Shown: positions 1 to 5,730 of the stretch, in pieces | Layout: each line of letters begins with the position of its first letter | Numbering within the stretch: position 1 is the first letter of the stretch | From: Desulfatirhabdium butyrativorans | Lineage (GTDB): Bacteria > Desulfobacterota > Desulfobacteria > Desulfobacterales > DYRK01 | Direction of reading: 5' to 3' | Assembly (NCBI GenBank): GCA_020718785.1 | Contig: DYRK01000332.1 | Span: 1-6,612 of the forward strand | DNA: 6,612 nucleotides | Translations under genes and position numbers: made by a program | The notes under the pieces: generated by a model | The model's database searches: none | Told to the model about the DNA's origin: nothing | Seen by the model: only the letters and a program-made list of their open reading frames with translations

Positions 1-123
1 AATCCGGCTAAAGGCAAAGCCGAAATCATCATTGCCAAACAGAGAAACGGTCCCATCGGAACAGTGAATTTAAGCTTTATCAACAAATATACCCGGTTTG
101 AAAATCCCGCACCGGAGATGTAG
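1..123 (+). CDS. dnaB: Replicative DNA helicase DnaB, C-terminal end (partial)
   Basis: Frame 1 is open from the first base of the window and gives 40 codons before a TAG at 121-123. The peptide contains KAEIIIAKQRNGPIGTVNL and then a YTRFEN-like tail (NKYTRFENPAPEM). This is the characteristic C-terminus of DnaB, the hexameric replicative helicase that unwinds DNA at the fork. The KQRNGPxGTV segment is the end of the RecA-like ATPase core and includes the arginine-finger region of the family. The N-terminal domain and the Walker motifs lie upstream of the window. The end looks normal and undamaged. The next gene's ribosome binding site overlaps this stop codon, so the two genes are probably co-transcribed. 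Confidence 0.93.
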   Translation, partial: NPAKGKAEIIIAKQRNGPIGTVNLSFINKYTRFENPAPEM

Positions 124-126
124 GAG
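122..126 (+). promoter_or_regulatory. Ribosome binding site of the Uma2 gene, overlapping the dnaB stop
   Basis: AGGAG lies nine bases before the ATG at 136 and shares bases with the TAG stop of dnaB (121-123). The good spacing fixes the Uma2 start. The overlap suggests that ribosomes finishing dnaB can reload on the Uma2 gene. Confidence 0.75.
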
Positions 127-135
127 TCATTCATA

Positions 136-849
136 ATGAAAGCTCTGAAAGCAAAACAGCGTTGCAAGACAGGTGAAATTACAGCCGGAAAGATTCATAA
201 AAAAGATATTCCGGTATCCGAGACTGAACGCGGGAATAAAAACGAAAGGGGAATCCTTTATCCTGACAGCGATGGAAAGCATATCGCAGAAAACACGAAG
301 CAGTTTGACTGGATAGTAAAAATCAAAGAAGGGCTTGAAATCCTGTTTGCCGATACTCCTGATGTGTTTGTGGCAGGAGACCTGTTCTGGTATCCGGTAA
401 AGGGAAACAATAAAATCAGGACAGCACCGGATGTCATGGTCGCATTCGGCAGGCCCAAAGGATATCGGAGTTCTTATTGTCAGTGGGAAGAAGACAACGT
501 CATTCCGCAGGTCGTATTCGAGATTCTCTCGCCGGGAAATACCCCGAAAGAAATGAAAGAAAAATGCCTGTGGTATGAGAGGTACGGCGTGGAAGAATAC
601 TATCTCTATGATCCGGACGGCATTGAACTTGACGGATGGATACGTTCGGGAAAACGGCTTCAGCCCGTAAAAGAGATGCAGGGCTGGACCAGTCCGAGAC
701 TGAATATCCGTTTTGAACTCGGCAGCGATGATTTAACCCTTTTCCGCCCGGACGGACAGACATTTCTCAGCCCTTTGGAAATGGCGCGTCGGGCAGAACG
801 GCTTGAGGCAAAACTGAAATCATTAGGAATATCTGAAAACGGCTGGTAA
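136..849 (+). CDS. Uma2-family (DUF820) putative PD-(D/E)XK endonuclease
   Basis: This 237-aa protein has the Uma2/DUF820 signature. After a lysine-rich leader of about 50 residues come APDVMVAFGRP (P98-D99), QVVFEILSPGNT (E129 and the SP turn), the K141/K143 helix with YERYGVEEYYLYDPD (about 147-161), and a C-terminal charged helix ending in LKSLGI. D99 and the E129-I-L131 strand match the acidic core of the PD-(D/E)XK fold seen in this family, so it could be an active nuclease. Uma2 proteins are abundant in cyanobacteria and some large-genome bacteria. Their biological role is not settled; links to transposons and DNA restriction have been proposed. The length is typical and the protein looks complete. 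The ATG at 136 has a well-placed AGGAG. The gene sits between dnaB and hflX with almost no spacers, although its product has no obvious link to either. Confidence 0.88.
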   Translation: MKALKAKQRCKTGEITAGKIHKKDIPVSETERGNKNERGILYPDSDGKHIAENTKQFDWIVKIKEGLEILFADTPDVFVAGDLFWYPVKGNNKIRTAPDVMVAFGRPKGYRSSYCQWEEDNVIPQVVFEILSPGNTPKEMKEKCLWYERYGVEEYYLYDPDGIELDGWIRSGKRLQPVKEMQGWTSPRLNIRFELGSDDLTLFRPDGQTFLSPLEMARRAERLEAKLKSLGISENGW

Positions 850-851
850 AT

Positions 852-2489
852 ATGAAACGACTTTTCGGAAATACCGGCGGGCTGAAAAGCGATCAGCTCC
901 GTCGTCTTGAGAATCTGTACCGGCGCCGTGTTCCTGTCGAATTTCTGATCTCACAGGAACTGGCACGCGATGTCAGCAGACTTTCTTATGAAATACGGCG
1001 TCAGATCGGTCTGATGATTGACCGCAGGGGCAGAATACTTTACGTTATTGCAGGAGACAGAGGAGGCATTGTAATACCGGATTTGAGCGATTACCGCAGT
1101 ATGCCGGGCCGCCTGAAAGGTCTGCGCTGCATTCACACTCATATAGGCAATGAAGCACTCAGCGGCGACGACCTCAGCGATCTTGCAATGCTCAGGTTAG
1201 ACATGATGGCTGTCATCACGGTGGATTCGGAAGGACTGCCGCATCAGATTCATGCCGGTCATATTCTGCCGCGGAATTCCGGCGACACGCCTTACCGAAT
1301 TCTTGAGCCTCTGAATTCGGGTCAGTTGGACATCGGCTGTCTCGAACTCATTCAGGCACTCGAAACCGAACTTGCCCAGTCCGGAGCCTATCTCACCCCA
1401 TCATCCGTTGAGCCGGGGGGAGCAGAACGCGCATTGCTGGTCAGTGTGACCACAGCCTCAAAGCGCGTTGCCGAGGAATCTATGGCAGAACTTCACGAGC
1501 TTTCCGTATCAAGCGGAATCACGGTGGCGGGAACCCTTTTGCAGCAGCGCAAAGAAGCGGATTCCAGATTTCTGATGGGTATCGGAAAGCTCAGGGACAT
1601 GACCGTTCTTGCGCTCCAGACCGGAGCGAGTCTGATTATATTCGATCAGGAACTGAATCCTTCGCAGATCCGTTCCATAACGGATCAGACCGACCTCAAA
1701 ATCATTGACCGCACTCAGTTGATTCTCGATATTTTTGCCCAGCGCGCTCAGACTCGCGAGGGAAAACTTCAGGTGGAGCTTGCCCAGTTGAAATATCTTC
1801 TGCCGCGCTTAGTTACCAAAAATACCGCTATGTCCCGTCTGACCGGCGGTATCGGAGGACGGGGACCCGGAGAAACAAAGCTGGAAATCAACCGTCGCAG
1901 GGTACGCGAGCGCATCACCCGGCTGGGCGAGGCTTTGGAATCGGTGAGAAAACAGCGGAAACAGCGCAGATCCTATCGGGAGCGCAAAGATTTGCCTGTC
2001 ATTTCAATTATCGGTTATACGAATGCCGGGAAATCCACGCTCTTGAATACCCTGACGAAAAGCAGTGTTCTCGCGGAAAGCCGGATGTTTGCCACCCTCG
2101 ATCCTTCCAGCAGACGCCTGAAATTTCCCAGAGATATCGAAGTTATTATCACAGATACCGTGGGATTCATCAAAAACCTTCCCAAGGATCTGATGGTCGC
2201 GTTCCGCGCCACACTCGAAGAGCTTGAAAGTGCAGACTTGCTTCTGCATGTCATTGACATCAGCAATCCGCGCTTCGAAGATCAGATCGAATCCGTGGAA
2301 CGAATTCTTGGCGATCTGGAAATTCAGAATATCCCGGTCATACGCGTGCTGAACAAGCAGGATCAGGTGGAAAATGAAACAGTTGAGAATCTGGTCAGGA
2401 TACTCGGAGGCATAGCTGTTTCTGCACATACCGAATCCACGCTGATTCCGCTGATTGAGAAAATGCAGTCCATGATATCCCGCTCGTAG
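852..2489 (+). CDS. hflX: GTPase HflX, long form with N-terminal extension
   Basis: HflX is a GTPase of the Obg-HflX superfamily that binds the 50S ribosomal subunit and, in studied bacteria, splits or rescues stalled ribosomes under stress. The 545-aa product shows the HflX N-terminal domain (about 190-330, starting ALLVSV), the family signature GGIGGRGPGETKLE from G332, a charged helical linker, and then the G domain: G1 GYTNAGKST at 388-396, G3 DTVGF from D435, G4 NKQD at 501-504 and a G5-like SAH at 524-526. E. coli HflX is about 426 aa. Here residues 1 to about 185 are an extension that contains HTH at 95-97 and S104-x-x-D107, a pattern resembling the JAMM/MPN metal site (see findings). 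The start lies two bases after the Uma2 stop without a good Shine-Dalgarno sequence, so translation is probably coupled. The gene appears intact. Confidence 0.96.
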   Translation: MKRLFGNTGGLKSDQLRRLENLYRRRVPVEFLISQELARDVSRLSYEIRRQIGLMIDRRGRILYVIAGDRGGIVIPDLSDYRSMPGRLKGLRCIHTHIGNEALSGDDLSDLAMLRLDMMAVITVDSEGLPHQIHAGHILPRNSGDTPYRILEPLNSGQLDIGCLELIQALETELAQSGAYLTPSSVEPGGAERALLVSVTTASKRVAEESMAELHELSVSSGITVAGTLLQQRKEADSRFLMGIGKLRDMTVLALQTGASLIIFDQELNPSQIRSITDQTDLKIIDRTQLILDIFAQRAQTREGKLQVELAQLKYLLPRLVTKNTAMSRLTGGIGGRGPGETKLEINRRRVRERITRLGEALESVRKQRKQRRSYRERKDLPVISIIGYTNAGKSTLLNTLTKSSVLAESRMFATLDPSSRRLKFPRDIEVIITDTVGFIKNLPKDLMVAFRATLEELESADLLLHVIDISNPRFEDQIESVERILGDLEIQNIPVIRVLNKQDQVENETVENLVRILGGIAVSAHTESTLIPLIEKMQSMISRS

Positions 2490-2529
2490 GATGAGTGAAA
2501 CCCTAAATCCGGAGTGTCAAAATGCCGAT

Positions 2530-2589
2530 TTTTTTCTCGTTCCCAGGCCCCGGCTGCCCCTCTCGTTCCCAAGCCCCGGCTTGGGAACG
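2530..2589. repeat. GTTCCC palindromic repeat, one degenerate half-unit plus one full palindrome
   Basis: The segment 2564-2589 is a perfect palindrome with 12-bp arms (CGTTCCCAAGCC and its complement) around CC. Just before it, 2530-2556 carries a T-tract followed by a degenerate copy of the same half-unit. The same half-unit recurs at 5548-5585 and 5675-5703, so this is a dispersed repeat family. Such REP-like palindromes can form hairpins in DNA or RNA. Here the T-tract precedes the stem instead of following it, so this is not a standard terminator for hflX. The short open frame that crosses it is repeat-derived and not called as a gene. Confidence 0.85.
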
Positions 2590-2598
2590 CACTTGCCG

Positions 2599-2616
2599 GG
2601 GAAGCCCCGGCTTCCC
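2599..2616. repeat. Small GC-rich hairpin next to the GTTCCC palindrome
   Basis: GGGAAGCC and its reverse complement GGCTTCCC flank CC, giving an 8-bp stem. It resembles a shortened relative of the neighbouring palindrome. After it, 2617-2777 is a mixed and then AT-rich leader in which I see no gene and no convincing -35/-10 pair, although a promoter for the downstream gene is likely to lie there. Confidence 0.6.
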
Positions 2617-2766
2617 GTGAACTCACGTTATTTAAGCCCTTCGCGAGAATCCTGCCTGCCTGAAAAAAACACTTGTAAAACGACTGGGTTTTATAGTAAG
2701 CTGATATTTCAATTTTCTTTTATCAAACCTGAATTATTCACTTCTCTTTGTTCAATTCTCACTTAC

Positions 2767-2772
2767 AAGGGG
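2767..2772 (+). promoter_or_regulatory. Ribosome binding site deciding the coiled-coil gene start
   Basis: AAGGGG lies five bases before the ATG at 2778. It favours that start over the in-frame ATG at 2748, which has no comparable site. A second G-rich stretch before the in-frame ATG at 2889 leaves a shorter 230-aa form possible. Confidence 0.6.
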
Positions 2773-2777
2773 CTTTT

Positions 2778-3581
2778 ATGAGCGACACAGTAAAAAAAGA
2801 TGAATCAGCGCCGGGTATGAACAGAAAATTATCCGAATTCACGATTGAGAAAGAAGGTAAAATATTCATAAAAGATGGGGGTGGCATAATGAACAGGACC
2901 GAAGAAAAAGATAAAACAGGGGTGCCTCCGGAGAAAACAAAAGATGAACCGGCATATTCCGGAGTAAAAGTCCAAAATACCGTCATTGATGCGCCGATGG
3001 GTTCGAATATAGATAAAATCAGGGATATTATCTTCGGAAATCAGATGACGGATTATGAAAAACGCTTTGCCCGTCTCGAAGAGCGCATGTTCAAAGAAAT
3101 GACCGTTTCAAAGAGCGAAGCACGGGAGAACTTCGATTCCCTTGAGAAAACGGTCCGTAAGGAATTGGATTCTCTGAAAGAACAGATAATGAACGAACAG
3201 AGTTCGCGCGGCGAAACGGTCAGAAATATCGAAAGACGCCTTGAAGACATCGGCAGAACGCTGAAAGATCAGGTGGCCGGCGAACAGAATGCGCGATCCG
3301 AATCGGTCCGTGAGATAGAAAGGCGGCTCAAAGACATGACTCGCTCATTTGAAAGGCGCATTGACCGGACAGATGAAACACTGCAAACCCATTCAAAAGG
3401 AACGGAGCAGGAAATTTCAGAACTGTCGCGGAGTATCCGCTCCGAAATGAGGCAGAAATATGACGACACCGCGCTGGCAATTGAGCGGATGGTTCAGGAA
3501 CTTCGCACGAACAAGGCAGACCGTGCGGTTCTCGCGGATTTGTTTATGGAAATGGCTGTGAGGATTGCCAATGAGAAGTGA
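2778..3581 (+). CDS. Coiled-coil protein of an OmpA/small-GTPase module, function unknown
   Basis: This is a 267-aa charged protein without a signal peptide or membrane helix, so probably cytoplasmic. Residues 1-75 look disordered and rich in K, E and P. A segment IDKIRDIIFG (78-87) followed by DYEKRFARLEERM (92-104) looks like a conserved head motif. Residues about 92-245 are almost continuous heptad-type coiled coil. Within it, a 29-residue unit occurs twice in tandem: 140-168 (starting EQSSRGETVRNIERRLEDI) and 169-197 (starting EQNARSESVREIERRLKDM). The tail TNKADRAVLADLFMEMAVRI looks like a second conserved block. I cannot assign a named family. Its position directly before an OmpA/roadblock-like membrane protein and a small GTPase suggests a scaffold or adaptor for that pair (inference). 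The start at 2778 has an AAGGGG site. The stop codon lies inside a 7-bp tandem repeat. Confidence 0.85.
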   Translation: MSDTVKKDESAPGMNRKLSEFTIEKEGKIFIKDGGGIMNRTEEKDKTGVPPEKTKDEPAYSGVKVQNTVIDAPMGSNIDKIRDIIFGNQMTDYEKRFARLEERMFKEMTVSKSEARENFDSLEKTVRKELDSLKEQIMNEQSSRGETVRNIERRLEDIGRTLKDQVAGEQNARSESVREIERRLKDMTRSFERRIDRTDETLQTHSKGTEQEISELSRSIRSEMRQKYDDTALAIERMVQELRTNKADRAVLADLFMEMAVRIANEK

Positions 3582-3614
3582 GAAATGAATAGTGAGAAGT
3601 GAGAAGTGAGAAGT
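3573..3614 (+). repeat. 7-bp tandem repeat (GAGAAGT), six units, spanning a stop and a start codon
   Basis: Six consecutive heptamers follow the consensus GAGAAGT. The first, fourth, fifth and sixth are perfect; the second (GAGAAAT) and third (GAATAGT) are variants. The array contains the TGA stop of the coiled-coil gene (3579-3581) and ends inside the GTG start codon of the next gene (3613-3615). Arrays of this sort resemble the short tandemly repeated sequences known from cyanobacteria and other repeat-rich genomes. Confidence 0.93.
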
Positions 3615-5526
3615 GAATCTGTTTAGCCGAAAATCTCCTGAAAAAACACCGGAACCGCCTCGGTCCCAGCCGGATGATTCCCTGAATGAACTCCGAAGGC
3701 TGCTGGTGGGTCCTTTGGCTGTGCAGTTGGAGGAAATGCAGGAGCTGCTGAAGGATCAGAGTCTTAATCCTGATGATGTCAGCAAAATCCTGCCCGAAGC
3801 CATTATGATCCGCTCGTCTCGCGACAATCAGATCGTAATGGCTATGGAACCGGTGATCGAGGACGCCATCAAATCCTCCATCCGAAAAGACCCCAGAAAT
3901 CTTGTGGAGGTTCTTGTCCCGGTGATGCTGCCTGCCATCAAAAAAGCAATCACCGCTCTTATCAAAGAGATGATTCAGAATTTCAGCGCAACACTTGAAC
4001 ACGGTCTTTCCATGCGCGGGCTGAAGTGGCGCTACGAAGCCTTCAAAACAAAAAAACCCTTCGGCGAAATCGCACTGATCCATTCTCTCATCTATCAGGT
4101 GGAACAGGTCTTTCTGATTCACAAAGAAACCGGGCTGGTACTCCAGTCAGCGGCATCCGAGGATACGGTAGTCCAGGACCCGGACATGGTCTCGTCCATG
4201 CTGACCGCGATTCAGGATTTTGTACGGGATTCCTTTGGCGGAAGTCAGGACGATTCCCTTGATAATTTACAGTTCGGGGACCGCAGCGTCTGGATCGAAC
4301 ACACTTCTCAGGCTGTTCTGGCCGCAGTGGTCTGGGGAAACGCGCCGGAAGACTTCCGATCTGTGCTGCGTGAAACATTAAGCACGATTCACTTTGAGCA
4401 TATTGACAGTCTCAGAAAATTCAACGGAAACACTGCCCCTTTTGAAATCACAAAGAGCCGTCTTTCAGACTGTCTCAGGAGCAAGTTCAAGGCAAAAAAA
4501 CAAAATCCCTTTATTGTATGGACTCTGACCGCTTCAACTGTTTTTGTTATAGGATATTGGTCTTTTTTTTCCATACGGGAGTATATGCGCTGGACAGATT
4601 ATTTGGACAGACTGCACAGAGAGCCGGGTATTGTTATTACGGAAACGAAAAAATCTTCGGGAAAATATTATATGTTCGGACTCAGGGATCCCTTATCCGA
4701 AGACCCGGTGAAGATACTCGGAGAGGCAAAACTTGAGGAAGACAAAGTGAAGTTCGACTGGGAACTTTATCATTCATCCCATCCGGTTTTTATCATCCGG
4801 CGGATCAGTTCAATTCTCAATCCGCCGAAAACTGTGACTTTCGAATTGAAAAACAATATTCTCCATGCCCGCGGATTCGCTCCCCGGCAATGGATTGCAG
4901 ATGCCGGAAAATTGGCGGAAATTATTCCCGGAGTTCTGGGATTCGAAAGCAAGGGACTTATTGCTGTTGATGCCGGACAGATTCAGACGAACAGGAAAAA
5001 AATTGAAAAAATGTTTTTCTTTTTCGACACGGTTTCTGCGGAAATCAGACCCGAACAGTCAGTTCAGGTGGACGAACTGAGCGGAACCATTAAAGAACTT
5101 ATCGGAATGACTCAGGTTTTCGGCAAAGATATCCGCATCGAGATTGTCGGACACACAGACAGCATCGGAACCGATGAGAGGAATTCGGAAGTCAGCCGCA
5201 AGCGTGCCGAGAGTCTTTTTTCCGCTTTGGTTTCAAGAGGTATCAGCCCGGAAATTTTCACAACACGGGGTGCCGGTTCCAAAGAGCCGCTGAAAGAAGA
5301 GCTTACAGAAGCAGACAGAGAAATGAACCGCTGTGTCAGTTTCGGGATATTTGTCACGGATAAGGAAAGTAATCCGGAGGAGCCTGTCAGTCCGGGATTG
5401 CCGCCTCCGGAACAAAAGCCGCTCCCTAAGGCTGAAGGAGTCGTATCTCCTAAGCCTGAGCAAAGCAAAACCGCGGTGGAAACCCCGGTGCCTCCGCGGA
5501 ATACAGCCGAATTCGGTCCCATGTAG
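3613..5526 (+). CDS. Roadblock/longin-like domain + TM + BON-like + OmpA peptidoglycan-binding protein
   Basis: This 637-aa protein has a modular layout. Residues 22-145 are helical, with LPEAIMIR and PVMLPAIKKAI blocks, ending in GLKWRYEAFKT. Residues about 148-270 (EIALIHSLIYQVEQVFLIH, GLVLQS, SSMLTAIQDFVRDSF, AVLAAVVWG) look like a roadblock/longin-type sensor or GTPase-partner domain. One hydrophobic helix spans about 299-319. Residues about 330-452 resemble one or two BON modules (PGIVITE, YYMFGLRDPL, WIADAGKLAEIIPGV). Residues about 466-580 are an OmpA C-terminal domain with IEIVGHTDSIGTD (D516), N524, R531-A532 and MNRCVSFGI, the positions that grip peptidoglycan in this family. The end is proline-rich. 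The expected topology is N-terminus in the cytoplasm and OmpA domain in the periplasm. The GTG start is the only early choice, since TGA at 3607 closes the frame upstream; the preceding heptamer gives a weak GAGAAG site. Confidence 0.9.
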   Translation: MNLFSRKSPEKTPEPPRSQPDDSLNELRRLLVGPLAVQLEEMQELLKDQSLNPDDVSKILPEAIMIRSSRDNQIVMAMEPVIEDAIKSSIRKDPRNLVEVLVPVMLPAIKKAITALIKEMIQNFSATLEHGLSMRGLKWRYEAFKTKKPFGEIALIHSLIYQVEQVFLIHKETGLVLQSAASEDTVVQDPDMVSSMLTAIQDFVRDSFGGSQDDSLDNLQFGDRSVWIEHTSQAVLAAVVWGNAPEDFRSVLRETLSTIHFEHIDSLRKFNGNTAPFEITKSRLSDCLRSKFKAKKQNPFIVWTLTASTVFVIGYWSFFSIREYMRWTDYLDRLHREPGIVITETKKSSGKYYMFGLRDPLSEDPVKILGEAKLEEDKVKFDWELYHSSHPVFIIRRISSILNPPKTVTFELKNNILHARGFAPRQWIADAGKLAEIIPGVLGFESKGLIAVDAGQIQTNRKKIEKMFFFFDTVSAEIRPEQSVQVDELSGTIKELIGMTQVFGKDIRIEIVGHTDSIGTDERNSEVSRKRAESLFSALVSRGISPEIFTTRGAGSKEPLKEELTEADREMNRCVSFGIFVTDKESNPEEPVSPGLPPPEQKPLPKAEGVVSPKPEQSKTAVETPVPPRNTAEFGPM

Positions 5527-5547
5527 GGGCTTGCCGGCGGCAAGCCC
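5527..5547. repeat. GC-rich hairpin immediately after the OmpA gene stop
   Basis: GGGCTTGCC and GGCAAGCCC form a 9-bp stem with a GGC loop, starting on the base after the TAG stop. Only TTCTCT follows, so as an intrinsic terminator it would be weak. It might protect the mRNA end or attenuate transcription into the GTPase gene. Confidence 0.6.
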
Positions 5548-5585
5548 TTCTCTCGTTCCCAAGCCGGGGCTTGGGAACGAGAGAA
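5548..5585. repeat. Full GTTCCC palindrome, 18-bp arms
   Basis: The arms TTCTCTCGTTCCCAAGCC and its exact reverse complement surround GG. The 3' arm runs into an A-tract ending at 5590. It belongs to the same family as 2564-2589 and is the longest copy in the window. On the + strand the tract after the stem is A and not T, so it is not a terminator for the OmpA gene. Confidence 0.92.
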
Positions 5586-5591
5586 AAAAAT

Positions 5592-5656
5592 CGGTGGAAC
5601 AGGCATTTCTGCCTGTTCCTGATAATACAGGTCAGACAGAAATGTCTGACCCACCG
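5592..5656. repeat. Two-hairpin palindromic element with complementary loops
   Basis: An outer stem CGGTGG (5592-5597) pairs with CCACCG (5651-5656). Inside are a hairpin with 10-bp arms GGAACAGGCA/TGCCTGTTCC (5596-5619) and one with 8-bp arms GTCAGACA/TGTCTGAC (5631-5650). The two halves are also imperfect inverted copies of each other: CATTTCTG in the first pairs with CAGAAATG in the second. It resembles dispersed intergenic repeats of large bacterial genomes. Confidence 0.85.
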
Positions 5657-5674
5657 CTTAACTTAATGGCATTG

Positions 5675-5703
5675 AAGCCGGGGCTTGGGAACGAGAGAAA
5701 AAA
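5675..5703 (+). repeat. GTTCCC-family half-unit, direct repeat of 5561-5589
   Basis: These 29 bases, from AAGCCGGGGCTTGGGAACG through GAGAG to a run of six A, are identical to 5561-5589. Only the right half of the palindrome is present, so this copy forms just the small AAGCC/GGCTT stem. It ends 27 bases before the GTPase start and lies in its leader. Confidence 0.9.
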
Positions 5704-5713
5704 TTTCAGACTG

Positions 5714-5720
5714 AAAGGAA
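5714..5720 (+). promoter_or_regulatory. Ribosome binding site of the small GTPase gene
   Basis: AAAGGAA lies ten bases before the ATG at 5731. A second in-frame ATG follows directly at 5734; the first is closer to ideal spacing and is chosen. Confidence 0.65.
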
Positions 5721-5730
5721 TACATTTTTT

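Noticed and set aside
2622..2630. CTCACGTTA, matching the end of the 6438-6541 element
   Set aside because: Only nine bases match and the inner CGCATA is missing, so it cannot be distinguished from chance.
2672..2695. Sigma-70 promoter (TTGTAA and TATAGT) before the coiled-coil gene
   Set aside because: The hexamers are only 13 bases apart, too close for a normal promoter.
2491..2781. 96-codon + strand open frame after hflX
   Set aside because: It is a translation of the GTTCCC palindromes (FLVPRPRLPLSFPSPGLGT), has no ribosome binding site, and overlaps the start of the coiled-coil gene.
3544..4122. 192-codon minus strand open frame
   Set aside because: It lies antisense to the well-supported OmpA/roadblock-like gene and ends in a translation of the heptamer repeat; composition is not protein-like.
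5548..5590. Intrinsic terminator after the OmpA gene
   Set aside because: The stem is strong but is followed by an A-tract on the + strand; no convergent minus-strand gene exists that would use the other orientation.
5112..5654. 180-codon minus strand open frame, and an overlapping 109-codon one
   Set aside because: Both are antisense to the OmpA domain and cross the palindromes; the start of the longer one is repeat-derived.
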